A stretch of 64,000 nt of DNA. Origin: JANLTX01 sp049840835 (GTDB lineage Bacteria; Armatimonadota; Armatimonadia; Armatimonadales; Armatimonadaceae). This document shows positions 1 through 7,155 of this stretch, one piece after another. The notes under the pieces are model-generated. The model was not told the DNA's origin. It saw only the letters and a program-made list of their open reading frames with translations, and searched no databases. The stretch covers positions 186,001 to 250,000 of the forward strand of contig JASGJG010000012.1 in NCBI GenBank assembly GCA_049840835.1, in the 5' to 3' direction. The translations under genes were made by a program, and so were the position numbers. The stretch's first letter is position 1. Each line of letters begins with the position of its first letter.

Positions 1-38
1 GTCCATACGCCACCATCATCCCAATCCAACCGCGAAAG

Positions 39-647
39 TCAAGCAGAGGTGGCGACTATGACAACGGGCTGTATGGCGGCAGTGAAAATCCCCCGGTATG
101 TCGTGGAGCGCAGGGAGCGTTCGGCAAGCGAGCCCGCTACGTCGCGGACGGAAAGCCGACAGGGATAACAGGGCTCGCCCCAGTGTTCCCGAAGCTCCCC
201 GATAACTTCCAATGGCCAACCTAGGAGACGGTAGCACCGCAGCATCTTAGGAGTGGCTTCCAAGTAGACGGCTTTCACTTCGTTTTCCACGCAGTGCCGC
301 CAGAGCGCGATACCGAGGCTCCAAAAAGCGGCGGCGCCGTCCCTGCCACGGAACTCAGGCAGTACCGCCAGAACTGCGGCGTGAAGCGAAGGAGTGGCTT
401 TGTCTGCCAGGGGAATTTCCGGCCAAACCATGTGGCTTGGAAATCGTCCTTCCTGATCAGGTGCTATCAGTTGGAGCCCGCCGACTAAGCGGCTGGCGTC
501 AAGAGCGCCGAAGTAAATCGAGCGTCCTGAGTGGGCACGGAGCTGGTCGCCCGGTTGCCACCCTTCCGAATGGGCGATCCCTTCGAAAAGCTGAACAACA
601 GCTTCGGCCTCGGGCAAAGTATCCGCACAGCGGCAAACAAGATCCAT
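39..647 (-). CDS. GNAT-fold / N-acyl amino acid synthase-like protein
   Basis: The 202-residue protein resembles acyltransferases of the GNAT superfamily, in particular the branch related to autoinducer synthases and FeeM-type N-acyl amino acid synthases. Visible signs are an early substrate-side segment (RSIYFGALDASRLVGGLQLI), a central core typical of the acyl-CoA/ACP binding strand and helix (AVLPEFRGRDGAAAFWSLG, about residues 93-111), and a late YLEATPKMLRCYRLLGWPL block resembling the GNAT C-terminal strand. The substrate cannot be told from sequence. It is transcribed away from the HTH gene at 737, with an 89-bp divergent intergenic region carrying inverted 7-mers. No homoserine-lactone receptor gene is nearby, so a signalling role is only a possibility. 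Confidence 0.6.
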   Translation of the reverse strand: MDLVCRCADTLPEAEAVVQLFEGIAHSEGWQPGDQLRAHSGRSIYFGALDASRLVGGLQLIAPDQEGRFPSHMVWPEIPLADKATPSLHAAVLAVLPEFRGRDGAAAFWSLGIALWRHCVENEVKAVYLEATPKMLRCYRLLGWPLEVIGELREHWGEPCYPCRLSVRDVAGSLAERSLRSTTYRGIFTAAIQPVVIVATSA

Positions 648-658
648 CGCTTGAATAT

Positions 659-728
659 ACTACCTCATAGTAGTCAAATGTGCTCTTAGAATCGTGAGAA
701 TAACGGCAATCCTCCTACCAAGAGGTAG
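659..728. promoter_or_regulatory. Divergent regulatory region with inverted 7-mers
   Basis: Between the GNAT-like gene (minus) and the small HTH gene (plus), CTACCTC (660-666) is matched by its inverse GAGGTAG (722-728). Each lies inside a short dyad: ACTAC-N6-GTAGT at 659-674 and CTACC-N4-GGTAG at 715-728. This arrangement would suit an operator for the adjacent HTH protein; that is inference. Confidence 0.4.
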
Positions 729-736
729 CAAAGTTT

Positions 737-1036
737 TTGCCCATGCCTACCGGTCCTCAGCGGCTACGTACCCCAGATGGTCTTCTCAATCAGATCGGTC
801 CTCAGCTCAAATCTCGGCGTAAGGCGCTAAAACTGACGCAGGACAATCTCTGCGGGCAGATCGCCAGCACGACTGGTGGACTCTGGACGCCGCAATGGCG
901 CGACATAGTACGAATCGAGCGTGGCACGCGGATCGTGTCCGACTTGGAGGTCATCGTGCTGAGTCAGATCTTGAATTGCCATGTTCAGGATCTCTTAGAT
1001 GAGCGCCTATCATTTCCGCAGGGCATATCCGGTTGA
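737..1036 (+). CDS. Small helix-turn-helix (XRE-like) protein
   Basis: A 99-residue protein with an XRE-type helix-turn-helix: a conserved LRTPDGLLNQIGPQL opening, then helices around KALKLTQDNLCGQIA and a recognition region near GLWTPQWRDIVRIERG, ending with a VLSQILNCHVQDLL helix. The frame begins at a TTG at 737 with AGAGGTAG 10 bases upstream; an ATG two codons later (743) is the alternative start. It is a clear paralogue of the protein at 48833-49120, sharing LRT-DGL-NQ-GP, GLW-P and RG-R at matching places. It probably regulates itself and perhaps the divergent GNAT-like gene. Confidence 0.72.
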   Translation: MPMPTGPQRLRTPDGLLNQIGPQLKSRRKALKLTQDNLCGQIASTTGGLWTPQWRDIVRIERGTRIVSDLEVIVLSQILNCHVQDLLDERLSFPQGISG

Positions 1037-1167
1037 GCCATTTTTTGTAACGGCTCCTTGACTCTTTTCTGGGTTTCTGCTTTCGTACCCTTGGGCAAGG
1101 CTGGCCCGATAGATTGAACTGAAGTGTCGCGCGAATGGGGCGACGGTATTTGCATAACAGATTTGCC

Positions 1168-1698
1168 ATGACCTACCGCACGCATCTTGTCGGAGGCATA
1201 GCCAGCCTGTGGGCGCTGACAGTATTGCCCCATGGCACAGACATGCTTGCGATCTCTTGCGCTGCAGCGGGCTTTGGGGCGCTCTTGCCTGACCTGGATG
1301 CCAACGCAAGCAAGCTCCAGTCCGTCACCATTGAGGGAATCCAGCCGTTCGTGCCGGTCGGCATCGCTATACGCCAAACATATACTCACCGAGGACCGCT
1401 TCACTCTTTGGCTGCCATCGGAGCGGTCACTCTTATAGGCTCCATTCCATTAGCTATATGGTTGGGATGGCAGGTAGGGGTTGCGCTGACGCTCGGGTAC
1501 GCCTCCCACCTCATGCTGGATATGTGTACCAGGAGCGGACTGCCACTCTTCTACCCGAATCCGAAAACAGTATGGCTCCTACCGAAAAAGCTGCGCATCG
1601 CTACGGGCAGCGAGTGGGAGCACCTATACACAGCCACACTGGGGATACTGTCGCTAGCACTGCTGCTATCTCGTTTGCTGCTCTACCAATGGAGCTAA
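1168..1698 (+). CDS. YdjM/DUF457-type membrane metal-dependent hydrolase
   Basis: A 176-residue integral membrane protein of the LexA-binding YdjM family (DUF457). The family start MTYRTHLVGG is at 1168, preferred over an in-frame upstream ATG at 1135. Hallmarks are the first His near the N-terminus (THLVGG), the GALLPDLDAN acidic motif after the first membrane segment, the THRGPLHSL motif and a later SHLMLDM motif, which together form the presumed metal site. At least four hydrophobic segments are visible. The natural substrate of the family is uncertain. No strong ribosome binding site is visible before either start. Confidence 0.8.
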   Translation: MTYRTHLVGGIASLWALTVLPHGTDMLAISCAAAGFGALLPDLDANASKLQSVTIEGIQPFVPVGIAIRQTYTHRGPLHSLAAIGAVTLIGSIPLAIWLGWQVGVALTLGYASHLMLDMCTRSGLPLFYPNPKTVWLLPKKLRIATGSEWEHLYTATLGILSLALLLSRLLLYQWS

Positions 1699-1730
1699 TA
1701 GGCTTGTCCTCAGCAGTATACTAAACCGAC

Positions 1731-2948
1731 ATGAACGCTACTCTCCGCCAGAAACCCGTCGATGCCTCCTCCCTTACAGGCAAAGTTCTCTTCGGCTACC
1801 AGGGCTGGTTCCGCACCCCCGATGATGGGTCTAATGTCGGCTGGAGTCATTGGTCGCGCGGGGTACCCACACCTGAGAGGATCACAGTAGATCTCTACCC
1901 CGACCTTAGCGAGTTTGACACCAAAGATCTCTGCCCGCTGCCCGGCGCAACCATCGGAGGTAAGCCTGCTTATCTGTTCTCTTCCTTCAACAAGAATGTT
2001 GTTCTGAAGCACTTTGAGTGGATGCAGCAGTACGGCCTGGATGGTGTGCTGGTTCAGCGCTTCCTGAGCGACATTCCCGGTAGCCGCGCCCAGGGAGACG
2101 GTGTCCTCAAGAACATCATCGCTGCCGCAGAGAAGACCGGGCGCGTCTTCGCCATGGAGTACGACATCAGCGGAGCACGCGCCGCAACAATGACCGAGAT
2201 TCTTCAGAAGGACTGGCAGTATCTCACTCAGGAGCTGAAGATCACAGCGAACCCGCGCTATCTGTGCCACAACCGCAAGCCTGTGGTCTCCGTCTGGGGT
2301 ATGGGGCTCAATGATCGGAGCCACCCACCCTCCGACACAGCTGTCGCGCTAGAGCTGATTCGCTGGTTTCAGAAGGAAGCCAAAACGACCTATATTGGTG
2401 GCACTCCGACCTACTGGCGCACCCGCACACGTGATGCGAACCCCGACCCCGCCTGGGATGCGGTTTACCAGGCGATGGACGTAATACAGCCGTGGTCTGT
2501 GGGGCGCTACGGCGACCTCGATGGCGTGGACCGCTTCAAGACCGAGACACTTGTGCCTGACCTTGCGGCTACCAAAGCGCACCGTCAGCTCTACATGCCC
2601 GTCATCTTTCCCGGTTTCTCCTGGCACAACCTCAATCCGTCATCGCCACGCAACCAGATCCCGCGTCTTAAAGGTGAGTTCCTCTGGCGGCAAGCTCTCC
2701 ATGCCCGTGCCTCGGGAGCACGCATGCTCAAGATCGCCATGTTCGATGAGGTCAACGAGGGGACCGCGATGTTCAAGGCGGCCTCGCGTCGCAGCGACGC
2801 TCCTGAGCAGGGCTACTGGTTAACGCTGGATGCCGATGGCACGGTCCTGCCAAGCGATTGGTACCTGCGTCTGGCAGGTCAGATTACTCAGGCATTTCAT
2901 AAGAATGCCAAGTTAGCTCCTCATGCTCCCGAGCCTGAGGTTCGTTGA
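1731..2948 (+). CDS. Glycoside hydrolase family 71/99-like protein
   Basis: A 405-residue protein resembling the GH71/GH99-like (endo-mannosidase-type) TIM-barrel enzymes. Features are the GKVLFGYQGWF opening strand, GWSHWSRG, the DGVLVQRF strand, a central VSVWGMGL strand, QPWSVGRYG, and a C-terminal MLKIAMFDEVNEGTAMF segment with two closely spaced acidic residues that could be catalytic. No signal peptide is visible, so it would act in the cytoplasm unless the start is wrong. It is followed closely by the hairpin at 2963-2993. The substrate is unknown; alpha-mannoside or alpha-glucan cleavage would be expected from the family. Confidence 0.72.
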   Translation: MNATLRQKPVDASSLTGKVLFGYQGWFRTPDDGSNVGWSHWSRGVPTPERITVDLYPDLSEFDTKDLCPLPGATIGGKPAYLFSSFNKNVVLKHFEWMQQYGLDGVLVQRFLSDIPGSRAQGDGVLKNIIAAAEKTGRVFAMEYDISGARAATMTEILQKDWQYLTQELKITANPRYLCHNRKPVVSVWGMGLNDRSHPPSDTAVALELIRWFQKEAKTTYIGGTPTYWRTRTRDANPDPAWDAVYQAMDVIQPWSVGRYGDLDGVDRFKTETLVPDLAATKAHRQLYMPVIFPGFSWHNLNPSSPRNQIPRLKGEFLWRQALHARASGARMLKIAMFDEVNEGTAMFKAASRRSDAPEQGYWLTLDADGTVLPSDWYLRLAGQITQAFHKNAKLAPHAPEPEVR

Positions 2949-2962
2949 GTAGTAAAAAATAA

Positions 2963-2993
2963 AACGGCAGGTGCCATTCATGCACCTGCCGTT
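2963..2993 (-). terminator. Intrinsic terminator next to the tRNA-Lys fragment
   Basis: A perfect 12-bp stem (AACGGCAGGTGC / GCACCTGCCGTT) with a 7-base loop. On the minus strand it is followed by TTTTATTTTTT, so it terminates transcripts coming from the tRNA fragment at 3030-2999. This is the position expected for the original terminator of the tRNA gene on the chromosomal side of an integration junction. Confidence 0.8.
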
Positions 2994-2998
2994 GCGAG

Positions 2999-3030
2999 TG
3001 GGTCGTATAGGACTCGAACCTATGACCCGC
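2999..3030 (-). other. tRNA-Lys 3' fragment (integration attachment site)
   Basis: On the minus strand these 32 bases form the variable region, T-arm (ATAGG-TTCGAGT-CCTAT) and acceptor 3' strand ending ACGACCCA of a tRNA. They are identical to 45299-45330 in inverted orientation. No matching 5' acceptor strand (GGGTCGT) lies upstream, so it is not a complete tRNA. It looks like an att site left by a site-specific integrative element, with element DNA at higher coordinates (the module at 3152-6900) and chromosomal flank at lower coordinates. Confidence 0.75.
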
Positions 3031-3110
3031 TTGATTTGTTCGCCTCGAAGGGACTATCTATCTTTACCGGCTAGTCCACTTGTAAATCTACAATAATTCT
3101 GCTTACCTAC

Positions 3111-3132
3111 AGGAAGGGGTATACCCCTTCCT
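3111..3132. repeat. 22-bp perfect palindrome near the att site
   Basis: AGGAAGGGGTA followed directly by its inverse TACCCCTTCCT. It lies between the small ORF ending at 3152 and the tRNA fragment. A second dyad, GGACTA-N15-TAGTCC on the minus strand (3079-3053), lies closer to the tRNA fragment. They could be integrase arm sites or a terminator stem; no U-tract follows on either strand. Confidence 0.5.
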
Positions 3133-3151
3133 CTTAAAAAGCCAACCTTCG

Positions 3152-3310
3152 CTAGGCGCGGCGGCTCCCAAGCAGGTCGTGGATACCCCTCACCAGCAGC
3201 CTATACTTAAGCCTGACGAGTCGGTACTTCCTCCGGACATCCTCACGCTCGAAGCCCCCGTAGAAAAGAGCAGCGAGCGCAAGGCTTGCCCAAAAAAGAG
3301 CACGTTCCAT
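3152..3310 (-). CDS. Small single-pass membrane protein (52 aa)
   Basis: A 52-codon ORF that begins MERALFWASLALAALFYGG, a clear N-terminal hydrophobic helix, and continues with a strongly basic tail (EDVRRKYRLVRLKYRLL). It follows the coiled-coil membrane protein at 3390-3818 on the same strand after 79 bases, and so would be the last gene of the mobilisation module before the att site. No good ribosome binding site precedes the ATG, and I do not recognise a family. Composition and the typical basic inside-tail pattern favour a real gene, but it could be chance. Confidence 0.45.
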   Translation of the reverse strand: MERALFWASLALAALFYGGFEREDVRRKYRLVRLKYRLLVRGIHDLLGSRRA

Positions 3311-3389
3311 GTGCATGCATTACTTATAAACGCCTCAATTACGTACAGGATTTAGGGTGGGTTCCCAAACCCGACTATTTTGATTAAGA

Positions 3390-3818
3390 TTACCAATCTT
3401 CAGGCGGCTTGGAGCGCGCATTTTGCAGAGCTAGCCTGGCTGCCTCAGCTTCCCTTGCCCGCCTCTGCTCCTCCTCTAGCTGCTTTTTCACCGCTTCCAC
3501 CCTTCTCCCAGCCTCTGCAACTTCCCATTCCCGCTGTTTGCGCTCACGCTCCTCACGTTCGCGCACCTCTCTTTCCGCAGCCTCTCTCTCCCTTTGTTCC
3601 TTCTCACGCTTCGATTCTATTTGATGATCCGTGGGGAAAAAGAAATGTATAGCGCCTAAAAAGAAGCTGAACAAAACGATACAGATACCGATAAAACACG
3701 TAATATTGGATACGACGTACTCCCCCTTGCTGGAATCCATATGTATTGTGCACAACGCTAAAATCATCCCAACAACAAAGGACCAACATCCCAGGCCTCC
3801 CACTTTCTCTCGTGACAT
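3390..3818 (-). CDS. Two-TM protein with a charged coiled-coil tail
   Basis: A 142-residue protein with two predicted membrane helices (about residues 8-25 and 38-62), followed by an extremely charged Glu/Arg-rich coiled coil (about 68-130, with runs such as REKEQREREAAEREVRERE). No enzymatic motif is present. Its start is 3 bases after the stop of the replication-relaxation gene, so it belongs to the same transcript. In mobile elements such proteins often accompany coupling ATPases, but I do not recognise a named family. Confidence 0.6.
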   Translation of the reverse strand: MSREKVGGLGCWSFVVGMILALCTIHMDSSKGEYVVSNITCFIGICIVLFSFFLGAIHFFFPTDHQIESKREKEQREREAAEREVREREERERKQREWEVAEAGRRVEAVKKQLEEEQRRAREAEAARLALQNARSKPPEDW

Positions 3819-3821
3819 AAT

Positions 3822-4691
3822 CTAATAGATTCCTTCCTCAGGCAGAGGGCAAAATGCCTGGTATGCTCCCCCAGGTCGCTGCCAGACCTCATCGTAGACA
3901 GAGCGCTTCGCCAACTCTTCCCGCACTCCTATCCAGGCAGACCTAGCTACGGGAGTGTCTTCTAATCGGCTTGCTATCCAGGCAGCACGGGCTTCGTCCG
4001 GCACCGTTACCACCAGCCGGGCGCGGGGGCTTCCCGTCAGGCCGCGCAGCTCCTCTTCGGAGCCCAGCAACGCTTCATACGCCTGGATCTTCTGGTGCCA
4101 GCGGTCGAACCTATCGCCGGATGAGCCACGCTCCGTTCCCATGTCGGCCTCCAAAATGCCTGCGATCCTTTTGCCGTCGATCCCGTACCAGAACACGGCG
4201 TCCGGATGCACCGCGCTTGCCTGGAGATTCCCGGAGCAATCCCAGCGCGCGACGCTGTGCCCTTCGTTTTCACGGGCGTATCGCGATAAGGCCACCAGCA
4301 TATCCCTGACGGCCAACTCGTGCGCCAGAAAACTGAACTGACGCGGCGAATAGCCCTGGGCTTTGGCTCCTTCCGGGAGCGAACCCAGGCTATCCAGTTC
4401 GGACAGCCCGAGTTTCGTAGGGTAATGCACCTTGGCCGCGATGAGCGCTTTAGACCCAACAGCGACTCCGGGCACAGCCACGACATCGGTGAGCCCCATG
4501 TCGTAAAGGTCGCGCAGGTGCCCTCTTGCCGCGTGGTCCGAGATTCCCATGATGCCCGCGACTTGCGGCGTCGAAAGGAACCGCGATTCCGAAAGGAGTC
4601 GAAGCGCATGTACCTTCAGCGGGGTGAGGGAGTGGGCCGCTTTGGCAGCGCGCTCGAACCGCTTCCTGCGCTCACTCGATGAAGGTGTCAT
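3822..4691 (-). CDS. Replication-relaxation family protein
   Basis: A 289-residue protein of the replication-relaxation type found in integrative and mobilisable elements. An N-terminal winged helix-turn-helix spans about residues 22-75 (KVHALRLLSESRFLSTPQVA, then DHAARGHLRDLYDMGL). A nuclease-like C-terminal half follows, with HPDAVFWYG, a GILEADMGTE acidic segment and KIQAYEALLG, matching the pattern PDA... E-D-GT... K...Y that I associate with this family. Its first 20 bases overlap the end of the ATPase gene at 4672-6615, indicating translational coupling. The family is thought to relax or process DNA at transfer origins. Confidence 0.75.
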   Translation of the reverse strand: MTPSSSERRKRFERAAKAAHSLTPLKVHALRLLSESRFLSTPQVAGIMGISDHAARGHLRDLYDMGLTDVVAVPGVAVGSKALIAAKVHYPTKLGLSELDSLGSLPEGAKAQGYSPRQFSFLAHELAVRDMLVALSRYARENEGHSVARWDCSGNLQASAVHPDAVFWYGIDGKRIAGILEADMGTERGSSGDRFDRWHQKIQAYEALLGSEEELRGLTGSPRARLVVTVPDEARAAWIASRLEDTPVARSAWIGVREELAKRSVYDEVWQRPGGAYQAFCPLPEEGIY

Positions 4692-6615
4692 CGTCTTCTC
4701 CCTTAGGCGTGATCTTCGTCTTGAGGACCGGGATAGGTCCAGGATGACGGTCCGGTTCCAGCTTCGGCGGAACGGTCAGGCGCACCGGCCGGTAGTCGGG
4801 TGCAGCCGTGTGCTTTCGCATCACGTCGATATACCGGGGATTTGCGTCCGAAGGCGGCTCGATGGTCGTCACGTCCATCGTGAGCGGGTCTTCGTTGCCC
4901 ACGACTACCACCGCTCTTCCGACGGGGAGCGTCTTGATCGTTCGGAGCCAGTACTCGCTCGGTCTTGTCGACTTGGCAGGCTCTTTGTAGACCGCCATGA
5001 GAGGGAGCTGGATGATGACTCCCGCTTTTTTGTTATGCCAGCTAAGAAGCACCGAACCTTTGGGAAGTCCTCGAACCGATGGGGCGAACCGGTGCCCGTC
5101 CTGGAAGCAGATAGGAGGGCGGGCCTGAGCGTCCGAGTAGGCGAACGCCTTGATGTACGGCCCAGGGTCTTCGGGATCGACCACCATGACCTCCGGCAAA
5201 CTTGGATTCGGGTCGGTTTCCTCCAGGGCGCTGAGATAATTGCTGTTGCCTCGGGCGGCATAAAGTTGCCCCGTGAATATCGGCACCGGCTTCCCGATGG
5301 AGATAATGCGTGGCGGCGGAGGCGGCGCATCCTCCCCGTTCTGTCCGCCCGCAAGCACCGAGGCCACTTTCTCCGCGCCGTCTTCGTCGTTGTGGAAATA
5401 CGCCTTCAATGCGGAGCTGGACATCACGTCGCGCCGTAGCTGGTCGGAGAACTGGTAAGGGTGCTGAGCCGCGAGGATCAGCCTGATGTTGCGCTCCCTG
5501 GCTAGGTTAGCGATCTTGCTCAATTCTTCTTTGATCGACTGGTTCTGGGTCGCTACTTCGTCCATGTACATGACCAGAGGTACGTTCCCTGACCGTTTGG
5601 CGGCGGCGCTGTTCACCATGTGGAGCACGAAGCTGACGAGCATGTTTATGCTTGAGCGGGTCATTCCCCCTGCCGACCCGGTAGAGATGAGCACGACCCG
5701 CTGCTCAGAGAACATCCGGCCCATGTCCAGGGTGTTTTCCGGAGCGTTCATCATCTTCTGGAACGTCTTGTTCCCTAGAAGCTCGTCCAGGCGGGTGTCG
5801 AGCGATCCTACGGACGAATCGCGCTCTGAAGGCTTGTATTTCAGGTACTCCGAGAGAAAGAAGGACTCCGCCGTGATATAGGTTGCATCTACTTCGTGGA
5901 GCGGCTCTTGCCTCAGAATGCCGTTGCGGTAGCTCTCATCGCTCAGGATGCGAAGGATGTCTTGCGGGCGCAGTCCGTGCCAGGCGACGATAACCAGCGC
6001 GTTCCTCAAAAACTTCCACATGCGCGGCGCGTTGGCGTCGTCGTCCTGGCGCATCCAATCCATGAAGAGGCGGACGATTTCCTCTGGCTCCTCGCCCGAG
6101 CGAAAGGGGTTGAACGCAGGGATAGTGGATTGCTCCGAGGCGTCGATCATGACGACGTTCGACGGATGGACTCCCGCTTCTTCGCAGGCGCCGCGAAGCC
6201 GCTTCAGGGTTTCGGGTTTCGGGTCTATGGCGATAAGGGAGCAGCCCTGCTCTAGCATCTGGGAGATCATCAGGTGAGCGAAGAAGGTCTTGCCGTAACC
6301 GCTGGAACCGAAGATGAGAGTATGCCGCCGCAGGACGCTTTCGGGAACGGTAACCGTGTCCCCGGAAAACGACAGACTGCTTCCTGAAGGAGCCTTTACA
6401 GGCGTATTGGGATGAACTGCCTCGAAAACCTGGCGCTCCTTCAGCGCCGCTTCGATAGCGGCAATCTCGCGCTTCTCCTCTTTGCCTTCCAGGTAGAGCT
6501 TTATCCAGGACCAGGCAGCTTTCAGGATTTTGGGGTCGTCGTAGATATTGGAGGAGTCTTGAGCAGATAACTCGCCTCCTATACGGACTCGCGTCCCTAT
6601 CTCTACGTCACCCAT
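4672..6615 (-). CDS. TraD/VirD4-like coupling ATPase of a mobile element
   Basis: A 647-residue P-loop ATPase of the HerA/FtsK/TraD superfamily. The Walker A motif GSSGYGKT lies near residue 105, the Walker B region MYMDEVATQ near 350, and an arginine-finger/sensor region RERNIRLILAAQHP shortly after. Conjugation coupling proteins that recruit DNA to a type IV secretion channel have this layout; no membrane anchor is visible at the N-terminus, so a soluble MobB/TcpA-like version is possible. It is co-transcribed with the replication-relaxation gene. A decayed homologue lies at 44297-44870, and both copies are preceded by the same roughly 180-bp sequence. Confidence 0.78.
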   Translation of the reverse strand: MGDVEIGTRVRIGGELSAQDSSNIYDDPKILKAAWSWIKLYLEGKEEKREIAAIEAALKERQVFEAVHPNTPVKAPSGSSLSFSGDTVTVPESVLRRHTLIFGSSGYGKTFFAHLMISQMLEQGCSLIAIDPKPETLKRLRGACEEAGVHPSNVVMIDASEQSTIPAFNPFRSGEEPEEIVRLFMDWMRQDDDANAPRMWKFLRNALVIVAWHGLRPQDILRILSDESYRNGILRQEPLHEVDATYITAESFFLSEYLKYKPSERDSSVGSLDTRLDELLGNKTFQKMMNAPENTLDMGRMFSEQRVVLISTGSAGGMTRSSINMLVSFVLHMVNSAAAKRSGNVPLVMYMDEVATQNQSIKEELSKIANLARERNIRLILAAQHPYQFSDQLRRDVMSSSALKAYFHNDEDGAEKVASVLAGGQNGEDAPPPPPRIISIGKPVPIFTGQLYAARGNSNYLSALEETDPNPSLPEVMVVDPEDPGPYIKAFAYSDAQARPPICFQDGHRFAPSVRGLPKGSVLLSWHNKKAGVIIQLPLMAVYKEPAKSTRPSEYWLRTIKTLPVGRAVVVVGNEDPLTMDVTTIEPPSDANPRYIDVMRKHTAAPDYRPVRLTVPPKLEPDRHPGPIPVLKTKITPKGEDDDTFIE

Positions 6616-6720
6616 GGCGGCGCCCTCCTCCTCGGCGAGAAGGTGCGGTGGTTAGATGAGGAGACGAGCTATTCCGGAGGGAACGACGGAATAGCGAGGA
6701 AACGAAGAGAATAAAGCAGC

Positions 6721-6900
6721 TTGTCACAGTGCAGACGAATACCTTTCCTTCCTAAAGCAGGGCGTGAAAATTTATACTAGAGAAAACCTATGTACATTTC
6801 ACGTATGTACCCACAAGCGTTCTCTAATTAAAGCAAAAAATCACAATTGGAATTTAAACGCAAAGAATAATTCCCCGCAAGACTAAAATTAACTAATCAG
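6721..6900 (-). repeat. Upstream repeat of the mobilisation ATPase, copy 1
   Basis: This non-coding stretch, about 105 bp upstream of the ATPase start, aligns with 44956-45137. Shared blocks include TTGTCAC, CCTTTCCTTCCT, ACGTATGTACC and CGCAAGACTAAAAT. A dyad TACAT-N7-ATGTA lies at its centre. Conservation where the coding part of copy 2 has decayed suggests a functional site: a promoter, an origin of transfer or an element end. The rest of 6616-7155 shows no gene. Confidence 0.65.
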
Positions 6901-7104
6901 TGTCCCACCATAAGATTCAGACACTTTCCTGAAGCAATGGTGAAAATTCCGTCCCTTTTGCCAAGCATCAGTCCGTCTAGCTGGCCATCAGTAGAGCGCC
7001 CAATGAAGGCACGGTGCTAACCACCAGTTTCTCCGCTCCATCCTGAGCATTCTCTATGAAATTTGTGTGGTAAGCGGACCGCCCAGGCCAGGCAAGTAAA
7101 AGGA

Positions 7105-7139
7105 GATTGCCCCTGACTAACGAAGAAAAAGGGGCAATC
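7105..7139 (+). promoter_or_regulatory. Leader hairpin before the beta-propeller gene
   Basis: A 10-bp stem GATTGCCCCT / AGGGGCAATC encloses a 15-base loop that is mostly A. It ends 16 bases before the start codon at 7156 and no U-tract follows. It would sit in the 5' leader and could affect stability or ribosome access; its role is unknown. Confidence 0.4.
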
Positions 7140-7155
7140 AGGATTCTAAGAGTAT

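Noticed and set aside
39..647. Autoinducer synthase with a quorum-sensing system
   Set aside because: The protein has a synthase-like GNAT core, but no LuxR-type receptor or other signalling gene is nearby and key LuxI residues could not be confirmed. Reported only as GNAT-like.
2999..3180. Possible group I intron 3' end in a tRNA (GGACTA...AAAGATAGATAGTCC resembling P7 pairing, just before the tRNA 3' half)
   Set aside because: Only about 15 bases separate the two putative P7 strands, leaving no room for P8 and P3; no 5' tRNA half or other intron core elements lie upstream. A plain dyad near an att site is simpler.
3821..6615. FtsK-type chromosome segregation role for the ATPase
   Set aside because: No FtsK gamma domain or long membrane domain is present, and the replication-relaxation partner and att site favour element mobilisation.
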